This document shows, piece after piece, positions 1 through 10,148 of a DNA stretch of 64,000 bases; positions within the stretch are counted from its first letter, which is position 1, and each line of letters begins with the position of its first letter. A program made the position numbers and the translations under genes. The notes under the pieces were generated by a model. That model made no database searches. It had not been told where the DNA came from and was given only the letters and a program-made list of their open reading frames with translations. Source of the stretch: Breoghania sp. L-A4 (GTDB taxonomy: Bacteria; Pseudomonadota; Alphaproteobacteria; Rhizobiales; Stappiaceae); contig NZ_CP031841.1 of assembly GCF_003432385.1 (NCBI RefSeq), forward strand, positions 620,001 through 684,000, read 5' to 3'.

Positions 1-2217
1 ACCCTGCGCGATCCGGCGCTGGCCGATTGGGACGGCTTCGGCCTCGCCGTCCAGGCCTACCAGAAGCGCTCCGGCGCGGTCATCGACTGGGTGCGCGATC
101 TGGCCGCCTCCGGCAACCGGCGCATCAGCCTCAGGCTGGTGAAGGGCGCCTATTGGGATACGGAAATCAAGCGCGCGCAGGAGCGCGGCTTGGCCGATTT
201 CCCCGTGTTCACCCGCAAGGCGGCCACGGATCTGAACTACGCGGCCTGCGCCAAGCGGCTGTTTGCGGCGGGCCGGCACATCTTCCCGCAGTTCGCGACC
301 CACAATGCGGTGACGGTCGCGCAGGTGCTGGAATTGTCGGCCGGGTCGAAGGAGTTCGAGTTCCAGCGCCTGCACGGCATGGGCGAGTCGCTCTACCGCG
401 CGGTTACCGAGAAGGACGGACACCCCTGCCGCATCTATGCGCCGGTGGGCGGCCATCGCGACCTGCTGGCCTATCTGGTGCGCCGCCTGCTCGAGAACGG
501 CGCCAATTCCTCCTTCGTCGCGGTGGTCGGCGATCCCGCCTATCCGGTCTCCAAGCTGTTGGAGCATCCCGACATGGCGCTCGACGGGGGCGACCACGCC
601 CGCCACAGCGCCGTGCCGCTGCCGGGCGCTCTCTATGGCGCGCGGCGTAACTCAGAAGGCCTCGAGTTCGGCTATCAGGCGGAGCGCGATGCGCTGCTTT
701 CCGGCATGGCCAAGAACGATGGTCCGTCGCCGCAAGCCGTGCCGCTGATCGGCGGCAAGCCGGGGCGCGGCGTCGCCCATCCGGTTCGCTCCCCGGTCGA
801 CGGTACGACGGTCGCGGGCACCGTCACCGAGGCGCGCGAAGACGAAGTGGAGACGGCATTCAACATCGCCGGGCAAGGGTTTCGCGACTGGTCGCGCCGG
901 CCGGTGGGCGATCGCGCGCAGGCGCTGGAGCGCGCGGGCGACCTGATCGAGGAACACCGCGACCGGCTGATGGCGCTGCTGGCGCTGGAGGCGGGCAAGA
1001 CGCTGCCCGACGGGCTGGCGGAGATCCGCGAGGCGGTGGACTTCTGCCGCTATTATGCCGCCGAGGCGCGCGGGTTGTTCGGCGCCGGCACCCTGATGCC
1101 CGGCCCCACCGGCGAGGAGAACCGTTTCCGCTATCGCGGCCGGGGCACCTTCATCTGCATCTCGCCATGGAATTTCCCCCTCGCGATCTTCACCGGTCAG
1201 GTGGTTGCGGCGCTCGTCGCGGGCAACGCGGTGATCGCCAAGCCGGCCGAGCAGACGCCGCTGATCGCGTTTGAGATGGTCAAGCTGCTGCATGAGGCGG
1301 GCGTGCCCGTGAACGCGCTGCAACTGTTGCCCGGAGACGGCCGCATTGGCGCGGCGCTGGTCAACGATCCGCGCGTGGCGGGCGTCGCGTTCACCGGCAG
1401 CACGCAGACGGCCTGGGCCATCAACCGGGCGCTGGCGGCGAAGGACGGGGCGATTGTGCCCTTGATCGCGGAGACCGGCGGCATCAACGCCATGGTGGTG
1501 GACGCGACGGCCCTGCCCGAGCAGGTTACCGACGACGTGGTGATGTCGGCGTTCCGCTCCGCCGGCCAGCGCTGTTCGGCCCTGCGGCTGCTGTTCGTGC
1601 AGGACGAGGTGGCCGACAAGATGATCGAGATGATCGCCGGCGCCGCCCGCATGCTGACGCTGGGCGATCCGCGCGATCCGGCCACCGACATCGGCCCGGT
1701 CATCGACGCCGAGGCCAAGGCGCGGCTGGAGGCGCACATCGCGACCATGGGCAAGACGCAGAAAGTGGTCTACGCCGGCGCGACGCCTCAGGGCACGCTT
1801 TCGGGCGGCACCTGGGTCGCGCCGCATGTGATCGAACTCGACCGCGCGGAGGCGCTGGAGGAGGAGGTCTTCGGGCCCGTGCTGCATGTGGTGCGCTACC
1901 AGCCTGCCAAGCTCGGCGCGGTGCTGGAGACGATCGCAAGCACCGGCTTCGGCCTGACGCTGGGTGTGCACAGCCGCATCGACACCACGGTGCAGCAGGT
2001 CGTCGACCGGCTTCCGGTGGGCAACGTCTACGTCAACCGCAACACCATCGGCGCGGTGGTCGGCACCCAGCCGTTCGGCGGCTCCGGCCTGTCGGGCACG
2101 GGCCCCAAGGCGGGCGGACCGGGCTATCTGCCGCGGTTCGCGCTGGAACAGGTGGTGTCGATCAACACGGCCGCCGCCGGCGGCAACGCCAGCCTGCTGG
2201 CGCTTTCGGAGGAATAG
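1..2217 (+). CDS. putA: Bifunctional proline dehydrogenase / delta-1-pyrroline-5-carboxylate dehydrogenase PutA, 5' end outside window
   Basis: PutA oxidises proline to P5C with FAD and then to glutamate with NAD+. The frame is open from base 1, so the N-terminus and any DNA-binding domain lie upstream. The first ~190 residues are the end of the PRODH barrel, seen as RLVKGAYWD, PQFATHNA and LHGMGESLY. An aldehyde dehydrogenase domain follows, with catalytic Glu in AETGG (codon at 1471) and nucleophilic Cys in GQRCS (codon at 1573). The C-terminal motif PFGGSGLSGTG is typical of the P5CDH family. The gene ends 5 bp before the convergent hrpB stop. The frame is intact. Confidence 0.97.
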   Translation, partial: TLRDPALADWDGFGLAVQAYQKRSGAVIDWVRDLAASGNRRISLRLVKGAYWDTEIKRAQERGLADFPVFTRKAATDLNYAACAKRLFAAGRHIFPQFATHNAVTVAQVLELSAGSKEFEFQRLHGMGESLYRAVTEKDGHPCRIYAPVGGHRDLLAYLVRRLLENGANSSFVAVVGDPAYPVSKLLEHPDMALDGGDHARHSAVPLPGALYGARRNSEGLEFGYQAERDALLSGMAKNDGPSPQAVPLIGGKPGRGVAHPVRSPVDGTTVAGTVTEAREDEVETAFNIAGQGFRDWSRRPVGDRAQALERAGDLIEEHRDRLMALLALEAGKTLPDGLAEIREAVDFCRYYAAEARGLFGAGTLMPGPTGEENRFRYRGRGTFICISPWNFPLAIFTGQVVAALVAGNAVIAKPAEQTPLIAFEMVKLLHEAGVPVNALQLLPGDGRIGAALVNDPRVAGVAFTGSTQTAWAINRALAAKDGAIVPLIAETGGINAMVVDATALPEQVTDDVVMSAFRSAGQRCSALRLLFVQDEVADKMIEMIAGAARMLTLGDPRDPATDIGPVIDAEAKARLEAHIATMGKTQKVVYAGATPQGTLSGGTWVAPHVIELDRAEALEEEVFGPVLHVVRYQPAKLGAVLETIASTGFGLTLGVHSRIDTTVQQVVDRLPVGNVYVNRNTIGAVVGTQPFGGSGLSGTGPKAGGPGYLPRFALEQVVSINTAAAGGNASLLALSEE

Positions 2218-2222
2218 GATGG

Positions 2223-4675
2223 TCATTGGCCACGCGGCTTGACGCGCCGCGTCGCTTCCGCCTGGGTGGGATCGTCGGGCCAGGGGTGCTTGGGGTAACG
2301 ACCCTTCATCTCGGCTTTCACATCCGACCAGGAGCCGCGCCAGAAGCCCGGCAGGTCCCGGGTCAACTGGATCGGCCGCTGGGCGGGGGACAGCAGTTCG
2401 ACCAGCAGCGGGATCTTGCCGCCCGCGACGGACGGATGGCGGTCGAGGCCGAAGAGCTCCTGCACGCGGATGGCGATGCGCGGTCCCGGATCGGCCGCAT
2501 AGTCGATCGGTACCCGCGATCCCGTGGGAGCCTGGAAATGGCTCGGGACGAGGGCGTCCAGCTCTTGGCGGCGGTCCCACGGCAGCAAGCCGTCGAGCGC
2601 GGTTTTCACGTCGCCGGAGGCGATCTCCTTGAGCGATTTCTTGCCCGCCAGATAGGGCCCCAGCCACGCGTCAAGCGTTGCGAGAAGATGCGCGCTTGAG
2701 ACGTCGGGCCACGGCGCGCCGAGGGATGCGTGAAGATATCCGATCCGCGCCCGGTAGCGCTTCAGGTCGTTCGACCAGGGCAGCGCGTCCAGCCCCCGGT
2801 TGCGGATGGCCTCCACCAGAGCTTCCTTCACCCGTTCCGGATCGGGATTGGATAGCGGCTGTTCCGCGAGCACGAGTTTGCCGAGCCGGCGCTGCCGCCG
2901 CGCCTGCACCATCCCCCCGACGGGTCGAGGGATACGGATTCCGTGTCCTGGATGTGGGAGGCGAACTCGCTCTCGATGTCCTCGCGTGAAATGGGCGCCG
3001 CCAGGAGAATGCGCGCCGCTTTCGCGCTGCCCTGCACCTCGGCGATGCTGAGGTAAGGCGCGCGCGCCAACGCGTCGGTCTCCGAGAGCAACGCCCCACG
3101 CCCGTTGGCCAGCCGGAAGGCGCCATGGGCTCCGCGCGCCTGCGCCACCCGGTCCGGATAGGCGCGCGCCAGGACAAGACCGGCGTGTTCTTCCTCGCCC
3201 GGTTGACGGGTCTCTTTTCCGCCCGCCTGCTTGAGCCAGCGCGCGGCCATGGCTTTCGCGTCTCTGGCGCGTTGACCCTTGTCGCGCCGCAAGCCGCGCA
3301 GCCGGTCGCGCAGATCCGTGGATGTGCCGCCCAGGCCCCGCTCTCCCAGCAGGACCGCGATATTGGCCGCCAGCGCGCCGTGCCCCTCGCGGATCGCCCG
3401 GCGGATCATGTGTCCAATGCGCGGATGCAGCGGAAGGCCGGCCAGCGCCTTGCCTTCGCCGGTGATGCGGCCTTGCGCGTCGATGGCGTCGAGTTCGCGC
3501 AGAAGCTCGGTCGCCTCGGCCCAAGCGGCGGCGGGTGGCGGATCGAGCCAGGCGAGTTGCGACGGGTCCGCCGTGCCCCATTGCGCCAGATCCAGCACCA
3601 GTCCCGCAAGGTCGGCTTCCAGAATCTGCGGCCGCTCGTGCGCGGGCAGGGCCGCGGTTTGCGCCTCGTCCCACAGCCGGTAGCAGACACCGGGCTCGGT
3701 GCGGCCCGCGCGGCCGCGCCGCTGATCGACGGAGGAGCGCGCCGCGCGCACGGTTTCAAGCCGCGTCAGCCCGGTTGCCGGTTCGTAGCGCGGCACACGG
3801 GCAAGCCCTGCATCAATGACCACGCTCACGCCCTCGATTGTCAGCGAGGTCTCGGCGATGGAGGTGGCCAGGACCACCTTGCGCCGTCCCGCCGGGCTTG
3901 GGCGGATCGCCGCGTCCTGTTCCTTGCCCGTCAGCGCGCCATAGAGCGGGGCGAGATCCGTCCGGGCGTCCAGTTTTCCCTCAAGCCGTTCCGCGGTGCG
4001 CCGGATCTCGGCCTGGCCGGGCAGGAAGGCAAGCACCGAGCCGGTTTCCTCATCAAGCGCCTTGAGGATCGCGCGGGTCATCTGGTCCTCGACGCGCGCA
4101 TTGGCGTCGCGTCCGAGATAGCGCGTCGCGACGGGAAAGGTGCGGCCTTCGCTCTCGATCACCGGCGCACCTTTGAGCAGGCCCGCCACGCGGGCTGAAT
4201 CGATGGTCGCGGACATGGCGACGAGACGGATGTCCTCGCGCAGCGCGCCTTGCGCGTCCAGCGCCAGCGCCAGTCCGAGATCGCCTTCGAGGCTGCGTTC
4301 GTGGAATTCGTCGAACAACACGCAGGCGACGCCCGAAAGCTCCGGATCCTCGAGGATCAGCCGGGTGAAGACACCTTCGGTGACCACCTCGATGCGGGTG
4401 GCGCGGGACACCTTTGTCTCCATGCGCACGCGGTAGCCGACCGTCTGCCCGACGGGCTCGCCCAGCGTCTCCGCCATGCGACGGGCGGCCGCCCGCGCTG
4501 CGAGCCGGCGCGGCTCAAGCACGATGATTTTTCCATCCGCCCGCCAGGAGGCATCCAGCAGCGCGAGCGGCACGCGGGTGGTCTTGCCGGCGCCCGGCTG
4601 GGCGACGAGCACGGCGTTGGGTGCCTGTTCGAGCGCCGTCAACAGGTCTGGTAGAATGGCGTCGATGGGCAGCAT
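2223..4675 (-). pseudogene. hrpB: ATP-dependent RNA helicase HrpB, interrupted by an apparent 1-nt deletion
   Basis: This is a DEAH-box helicase of the HrpB family. The N-terminal half shows Walker A (QPGAGKT), FDEFHERS as the DEAH-type motif, SIAETSLTIEGV (motif V) and QRRGRAGR (motif VI). The frame is lost in a C6 run at 2913-2918 (G6 on the coding strand). Adding one G joins the N-terminal part to the HrpB C-terminal domain, which reads RRLGKLVLAEQPL and runs to 2223. The repaired product is 817 aa, normal for the family. I chose the start at 4675 because it overlaps the glk stop as ATGA; an in-frame ATG at 4690 is the alternative. This is probably an intact gene with a sequencing undercall. 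Confidence 0.85.
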
Positions 4676-5712
4676 CACGCGGCGCGCCACATCCGGTCGA
4701 TGAGATCGACGGCGAAGCGGCTCGGCGTGCGTGCGAAGGACGCCAGCCCGTCAAGAGCCGCCTGCGGATGGTGCACGATGAAGGTGGCGATGTCCGCCAT
4801 GATCGCCTCATGCGGCGCCTTGGCCTCGAAAGCCTGGCGGAAGGCCCCGCTGTCGAGAGCCCTGGCGATGCGCGGAGGGATGCCGCCGGCGAGGTAGACG
4901 CCGCCCAAGGCCATGAAGATCAGCGCCATGTCGCCGGCGATGCGGCCAAGCGCCATGGAGAAATGCTCCAGCGTCTGCGTCGCCAGCGGGTCGCCCTTCT
5001 CGGCAGCCTCGACAATATCGCGCGGGCTTGCGAAGGGCTGCGGCACGCCTTTGAGGGCGGCGCATGCGCGCGCGAGCCGCACCATTCCATGGCCGCTCAG
5101 GATCTGTTCCGCGCCGATGCGTGCGTTCTTGCCGGTCCCGTTGCGTTCGATATGCGGCCAAAGCGCGTATTCCTCGTCCGTCAATGGGCCGAGCTCGACG
5201 TGGCCGCCTTCACCGGGCACGGGAATCCAGCGGTCGGCGGCATGGATCAGTGCGCCCGCCCCAAGCCCGGTGCCCGGGCCGATGACCACTTTCGCGGCAT
5301 GCGGCACGACGCCGCCGCCGCCGATCTGCTGCAGATCGTCCTCACCGAAGCCGGGAAGCGCGAGGGCCTGGGCTTCGAAATCGTTGAGCAGGATGACGGT
5401 CTCGAGGCCGAGCGCCTCGATCAGCGCGCGGGGCTCGATGATCCAGGGAGCATTGGTGAGGTGAATGCGGTCGCCGGTGATCGGCCCCGCCATCGCGATG
5501 ATCGCGGTGCGCGGCCGCAGCGAGGTGCGGGCCAGCACGGCATCCGACAGGGCCTCGCCGAGGCCCGCGTACTGCTCGGTGGTCACCACCACCGCTTCGG
5601 GCAGGGCGGCATGGGCGTCGACCAGCAGGGCAAAGCGCGCGTTGGTGCCGCCGATATCGGCGATGAGAACCGGATACCGCCATGCCGCCTGATGACTCGT
5701 CGATGTGATCAT
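4675..5712 (-). CDS. glk: Glucokinase
   Basis: ATP-dependent glucokinase of the bacterial Glk family (345 aa; E. coli Glk is 321). It phosphorylates glucose to glucose-6-phosphate in the cytosol. The N-terminal phosphate-binding loop is [11 protein letters not shown]. The catalytic Asp lies in LLNDFEAQA, and GPGTGLGAG and [10 protein letters not shown] are sugar/nucleotide-binding motifs. Its ATG overlaps the mgsA stop by 4 nt (ATGA at 5712-5709), and its stop overlaps the hrpB start in the same way, so the three genes are probably one translationally coupled operon. Confidence 0.95.
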   Translation of the reverse strand: MITSTSHQAAWRYPVLIADIGGTNARFALLVDAHAALPEAVVVTTEQYAGLGEALSDAVLARTSLRPRTAIIAMAGPITGDRIHLTNAPWIIEPRALIEALGLETVILLNDFEAQALALPGFGEDDLQQIGGGGVVPHAAKVVIGPGTGLGAGALIHAADRWIPVPGEGGHVELGPLTDEEYALWPHIERNGTGKNARIGAEQILSGHGMVRLARACAALKGVPQPFASPRDIVEAAEKGDPLATQTLEHFSMALGRIAGDMALIFMALGGVYLAGGIPPRIARALDSGAFRQAFEAKAPHEAIMADIATFIVHHPQAALDGLASFARTPSRFAVDLIDRMWRAA

Positions 5713-6137
5713 TGATGTCCCGCGGCCATGTCCGCACGCCGCCTGGTACCGGGCGCGCTTTCGGCGAGCGCGTCGATGACATATTCGGCCGTCGCCGAAT
5801 TGAGGGCCATTGGAAGATCATAGACCAGCGCCAGCCGCATCAAGGCCTTCACGTCCACATCATGCGGCATGGTGGTCAGTGGATCGGCGAAGAAGATCAG
5901 CGCGGTCAGCTTTCCTTCGGCGATCATCGCGCCGATCTGCTGGTCGCCGCCCAGCGGGCCGCTCTTGACCGGCACCACGTCGAGTTCGGGACATGCTTCC
6001 TTGACCCGCGCACCGGTTGTCCCCGTCGCAACGATCCGAAAACCGCTCAATCGCTTGGCGTGGGTCTTGGCGAATTCGACAAGACTGGCCTTCTTCGCGT
6101 CATGGGCGACGAGGGCGACGGTGGGATGTTCGGTCAT
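5709..6137 (-). CDS. mgsA: Methylglyoxal synthase
   Basis: Converts dihydroxyacetone phosphate to methylglyoxal, a bypass of lower glycolysis under phosphate limitation. The sequence has the family signatures [10 protein letters not shown] at the N-terminus, the phosphate-binding [20 protein letters not shown], and [18 protein letters not shown] with the catalytic Asp. It is about 142 aa from the chosen ATG at 6137. An upstream in-frame ATG at 6167 would add ten residues that look non-native. It is the first gene of the mgsA-glk-hrpB operon, so overflow glycolysis and glucose phosphorylation are co-transcribed. Confidence 0.95.
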   Translation of the reverse strand: MTEHPTVALVAHDAKKASLVEFAKTHAKRLSGFRIVATGTTGARVKEACPELDVVPVKSGPLGGDQQIGAMIAEGKLTALIFFADPLTTMPHDVDVKALMRLALVYDLPMALNSATAEYVIDALAESAPGTRRRADMAAGHQ

Positions 6138-6254
6138 GGGCTTCCATTCGCGCTGCGCCGGCCTCAAGCGGGCGGCCTCTCCTGAATGGCAAGAAATCGC
6201 CCGGCTTTCAATCGCTGGCGGCAGATTTCAATGGCTTTTGCCGGTCGCGCGCTG

Positions 6255-7124
6255 TCAGTCCCACTCGCGATCGCGCATGCGTTTTTGCCACAGCCGCTCG
6301 CCGATCAGGCAGAATTCAGGATCGAAGGCGGCGTTGCGCACCGGCGGGGCGCTGCCGGGAACGCCGGTATCGGGGGCGGACGGCGTCAGTCCGGCGATCT
6401 CCAGCACCAGTTTCATGCGCACGGCTTCGGCGAAGGCGGCGATGTCGCGCACGGGGATCGCGAACGATCCGGGGCCGCCGATGACGCATTGCTTGTAGTA
6501 CGCGTCCAGGTTTTCGATGTCGTACCAGCCCGACGTCATCCGCTTGAGCATAAGCGGCAAGCCGTTGATGGAGACACCGGCCGCGACGATCTCGTCGCGG
6601 GCGAAATGCACCGGCGATCCCTGGTTGTTGGGGCCGTCGCCGGAGATGTCGATCACCTTGCGCAGGGCCGTGTGCGGCAGTCTGCCGAACATGCTGGCGG
6701 AATAGAACAGGCCGCCGCTGATCGAGGTGCGGAAGACCCTTTGCTGCGAGGCGCGCGCCAGATCCGAGGCGAACCGCTCCGCCGAGGCGCGGTCGGAGAC
6801 CACCTGCCAGTCGACCAGCGTGTGTTGCGACGTGGCGCCGCCCCATTCCACGTAGGCGAGTGCGATCTTGCCGGTGAGCCCGGTGCCGATGGCTTGAAGC
6901 ACCTGCGGCGAGGTGATGGCGTTGATGTAGCCCAGCCGCTGCAGCCGCTGTTCGTCCTCGTCCATCGAATAGGAGACGTCCACGGCCAGTACCAGGGCGA
7001 GATCGACCTCTTCGGCCTTTGCCGAGGGGATGGCTGGAAGGATGATCCCGACAGCGAGAAGGAGTGCCGCGAAGGCGGTGCTGAATTGCCGGGCGGGATA
7101 CTGGCGGGCGGGATATTGGCGCAT
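6255..7124 (-). CDS. DUF1194 (VWA-like) secreted protein, copy 2
   Basis: About 289 aa. From the ATG at 7124 there is a signal peptide: basic start, hydrophobic AALLLAVGIILPAI, then a PSAKA cleavage region. Next comes a DUF1194 domain, a von Willebrand A-like fold with a MIDAS-type metal site DVSYSMDED and the family motifs YVEWGG, DISGDGPNNQG and INGLPLM. The function is unknown; export is inferred from the leader. It lies downstream of a paralogue (7394-8212) in the same direction, with a terminator between them. A longer frame to 7226 adds an Arg-rich stretch that I regard as upstream noise. Confidence 0.85.
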   Translation of the reverse strand: MRQYPARQYPARQFSTAFAALLLAVGIILPAIPSAKAEEVDLALVLAVDVSYSMDEDEQRLQRLGYINAITSPQVLQAIGTGLTGKIALAYVEWGGATSQHTLVDWQVVSDRASAERFASDLARASQQRVFRTSISGGLFYSASMFGRLPHTALRKVIDISGDGPNNQGSPVHFARDEIVAAGVSINGLPLMLKRMTSGWYDIENLDAYYKQCVIGGPGSFAIPVRDIAAFAEAVRMKLVLEIAGLTPSAPDTGVPGSAPPVRNAAFDPEFCLIGERLWQKRMRDREWD

Positions 7125-7263
7125 GGCTCTACGTCCAACAGCGCGACCTGGCCGAAGACCGTCCGGACGATCGCGATTCGCTCCCCTCACCCAAGGGCAG
7201 TTTGGCAGAGCGCGCCGCCGGCGCAAAGACAGAAAGACCGCGCGCTGTCACAACTGTGATCGC

Positions 7264-7296
7264 AAAAAAAGGCTGCGGCACCGGAGTGCCGCAGCC
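7264..7296 (-). terminator. Rho-independent terminator after DUF1194 copy 1
   Basis: A perfect 11-bp stem (GGCTGCGGCAC at 7271-7281 pairing with 7286-7296) with a 4-nt loop is followed on the minus strand by seven Ts (complement of the A run 7264-7270). It lies about 100 bp after the stop of the gene at 7394-8212. Confidence 0.9.
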
Positions 7297-7393
7297 AGGA
7301 AACAAAGAAGCGGGGAGGGACACTTCTTTGAGCGGCCGATCGGTGCGGGCGGACGCCCGCCCCAATCGGTCAAACGACAATCCGGGACCGTAT

Positions 7394-8212
7394 TCAGTTG
7401 AACAGGTCGCACGGAACCATTCGGCGGCCCTTGGCGAACATCACGGTGTCGCGCCCGTTGGCCGGGTTGGGCGAGAGCCCTGCCACTTCCAGCACCAGTT
7501 TCATGCGGATGGCGTCTGCGAAGGAATCTTTGGAATGCACGGGGATCGTGAAGGCGCCCGGGCCGCCGATGACGCAGTCCTCGTAGTAGTGGTCGAGATT
7601 CGGCATGTGATACCAGCCGGTGCCCGTGCCCTTCATCATCAACGGCAGGCCGTTGATGGTGATGCCCTTGGTCAGAGCGAGATCGCGCGCCTGGGTGACC
7701 TGCCCGCCCTGGTTGTTGGGCCCGTCGCCGGACATGTCGATCACGCGGCGCAGGCCGAAGTACTGGTTGTCGTCGATCATCGCCACCGAGAAGCTGAGCG
7801 CCGACGTGATGGAGGTGCGCTGCACCTGGCGCAGCGGCGCCTCGGCGACCTTGGAGGCGAAGACGGCGGCGGTGTCCGGTCCGTCGATGATCTGCCAGTC
7901 GGCAACAATGTATTGTTCGCCGTCGCCGCCCCATTCGACATAGGCCACGGCAATGCGTCCCGTGGGGCCGATGCGGATGGCTTCCAGCACTTCCGGAGAG
8001 GTCAGGGCGGAAACGTAGCCCTTGCGCTGAATGGTCTGCTCGTCGTCGTCCATGGACTGGGAAATGTCGACGGCGAGGATCAACTCCACGTCGACTTCCG
8101 CCGCCGGGTCGTAGTTGACCGGGCTCGCGGCGCTCGCGGGGAGGGCGATCACCGCGGCCGCTACGGCGGCGATGGCTGTTTTTGTTACTTGTTGAACGCG
8201 ACGCATCGGCAC
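7394..8212 (-). CDS. DUF1194 (VWA-like) secreted protein, copy 1
   Basis: 272 aa. The N-terminal signal peptide has hydrophobic AIAAVAAAVIALPASA ending at an AxA-type site, followed by a DUF1194 domain with MIDAS motif DISQSMDDDE, AYVEWGG, DMSGDGPNNQG and INGLPLMMKG. It is clearly paralogous to the next gene, sharing most landmark motifs in the same order. The Cys-bearing CVIGGPG segment is present in both. Function is unknown; a periplasmic metal-dependent binding role is inference from the VWA fold. The paralogues are separated by a strong terminator, so they are probably transcribed separately. Confidence 0.88.
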   Translation of the reverse strand: MPMRRVQQVTKTAIAAVAAAVIALPASAASPVNYDPAAEVDVELILAVDISQSMDDDEQTIQRKGYVSALTSPEVLEAIRIGPTGRIAVAYVEWGGDGEQYIVADWQIIDGPDTAAVFASKVAEAPLRQVQRTSITSALSFSVAMIDDNQYFGLRRVIDMSGDGPNNQGGQVTQARDLALTKGITINGLPLMMKGTGTGWYHMPNLDHYYEDCVIGGPGAFTIPVHSKDSFADAIRMKLVLEVAGLSPNPANGRDTVMFAKGRRMVPCDLFN

Positions 8213-9078
8213 GGTCCTTTATGCACGCGGGATCGACAGCCTGATCATCCGGTCACCTGCAGCCTGGGAGGGCGGCGCTACGCGCAAGGTGCTGGATCGA
8301 TTTTGGCCCGTCCTGCCATCCATGCCTTGATAGAGACCTACCGAACGTGTGTTCATAAGTAGATTTTCTATTTCGGCGTTTGGCGTAAGTATATGATCGA
8401 CTATTCGAACTTAGCCAAGACCTTACGGCCAAGGCTCCCAACAGTGAAGTCGGTCAAATACGAATATAATCTTGATACTTGATAATTAATTTTAAGTTAA
8501 TTTGGAAGAGCGATGCATATGTAGCACTACGAACGAAGATTCAATTGCGGATTAATAGCAAGTGCCGCGTGTATACGCGCGCGCGCCCAGGATCCCGGAG
8601 GCCGCTGCAACGCATCGTCAGTGCAATTCAGTCAGTCGGCCCTTGACCACGTCACCCATTCGTGATGGGTTTGATGAAAGAAATCTCGGCCGATGAATAT
8701 ATTTTCATGCCTCCGTGGTGCGGTGGATCGGTTGGGTCGCCATACCGAAGGTTAGAGCAAATACCATGCCAATACCGGGCGATGCTCGATGCATGCTCTT
8801 GCAGCCTTCCGGCGGTCCGCGGCCCTTTCGGACAACGCGCGTCCGACCGGCGCGTCGGGCGCGCGCGACCCTGCAGGTTCAATGTCTTGCGGTGATCGCA
8901 AGCCGGCAGGGCTGCCGTGCCGGGCCTCCATCCGGGATCCCGGCATGAGGCGGCAGGGGCGCCGGCGGCGTGGCCGGTCTGCACAACAGTTGACCGATCC
9001 GTCGGGGCAGGATGCCACGTGGCGAGGATGAACGGACTGCCCCAATGACGGCGCGGCAACGATGAACGGGCGAGCACA
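8213..9078. other. Long intergenic region with an AT-rich core
   Basis: This ~870-bp gap separates the minus-strand DUF1194 genes from the plus-strand nucleoside locus. No convincing ORF is present; the frames here lack family motifs. The section 8340-8560 is markedly AT-rich against the GC-rich surroundings, and a CG-repeat stretch follows around 8574-8586. It should hold the divergent promoters of the flanking transcription units, but I cannot name a specific box. Confidence 0.5.
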
Positions 9079-10064
9079 ATGAACGGACGCGAGGACTGGA
9101 CCACGTATCTCGCCATTCGCGCGGCATGGATGTCCTTCGTCGGCGGCTGCACGCAAGGTGACATCGCGACCCGTCTCGGGGTTTCCCCCGCCAAGGTGCA
9201 CCGGTTGATCGCCCATGCGCAGCGCAACGGCTATGTCCGTTTCCAGATCGAAGGCCGCCCTCTGGAATGTCTCGAACTGGAAGAGAAGCTCGCGCGCGCC
9301 TTCGGTCTCAACAACTGCATTGTCGCGCCCGATATCTCCCAAGGTGCTGCGGGCGAAGAGGCCGCGATCCGCAGCGTCGGCGCGGCGGCCGGCAATCTGC
9401 TCGCGGGAATGCTGGGCACCGGCGACATCAAACAGATCGGCGTCGGCATGGGGCGCACGCTCAAGGCCGCGGTGATGGCCATGCCGCGGGTCGCGCGTGA
9501 AGACCTGGCAATCGTCTCGATTTCCGGCAGTCTCACGCGCAAGCTCTCCGCGAACCCCTATGATGTCGTGCAGCATATGGTCGAGCGCACCGGCGGCGAA
9601 GGCTACTATCTGCCTGTGCCCTATCTGGCGGCCACGGTCGCCGAAAAGGACATGTTTCTCAGCCAGCCGAGCGTGCAGGAGCTGCTGGTAAGGGCGCGGC
9701 GTTCCGATACGTTTGTCGTTGGCATCGGTTCGCTGGAAAATGAAGGCCATCTCGTGCGCATGGGCCTGATCTCCCCGAGGAACAGGTGGCGCTGCGCACC
9801 GGTGGCGCGGTGGGTGATTTGATGGGCCGGTTCATCGACATCAGTGGCGCGGTGGTGCCCGTGCATCTGGGTGAACAGGCGGTGGGCTTGCCGTTCGAGG
9901 ATGTACAGGGCGCGCGCGTGCTGGCGCTGGCGGGCGGCGTCTCGAAGGCCGCCGCCACCCTGTCGGCCCTGCGCACCGGAGTGATCACAGATCTTGTGGT
10001 CGACGAGACGCTGGCGCAAAGCCTCGCCTCGGCGGCCGCGGAGAAACTGCCGCAATCTGCCTAG
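9079..10064 (+). pseudogene. Sugar-binding (SorC/DeoR-type) transcriptional regulator, interrupted by an apparent 1-nt deletion
   Basis: The N-terminus carries a helix-turn-helix (GGCTQGDIATRLGVSPAKVHRLI). A SorC-type sugar/effector-binding domain follows, with GVGMGRTLKAAV and VVGIGSL. The frame breaks in the C4 run at 9773-9776. Adding one C gives LISPEEQVALRTGG and continues to 10064, ending in the usual LALAGGVSKA and LRTGVITDLVVDE. The repaired protein is 328 aa, the normal family length. It is the first gene of the nucleoside locus and probably responds to a phosphorylated (deoxy)ribose intermediate; that ligand is inferred from context. Probably intact in the cell. Confidence 0.85.
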
Positions 10065-10148
10065 GCGCGGCGGAAGCATGACCGTTCGAAAAGAAGTTCA
10101 ATCGATGGCGCCCGGGGGAACGTGGCGTCCGGAACGATGGAGAGCAGG

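Noticed and set aside
652-2667. 671-aa minus-strand frame
   Set aside because: Antisense of putA; runs across the putA/hrpB boundary with no family content.
8571-8587. Alternating CG/TA stretch as a Z-DNA or phase element
   Set aside because: Too short, and no associated conserved feature.
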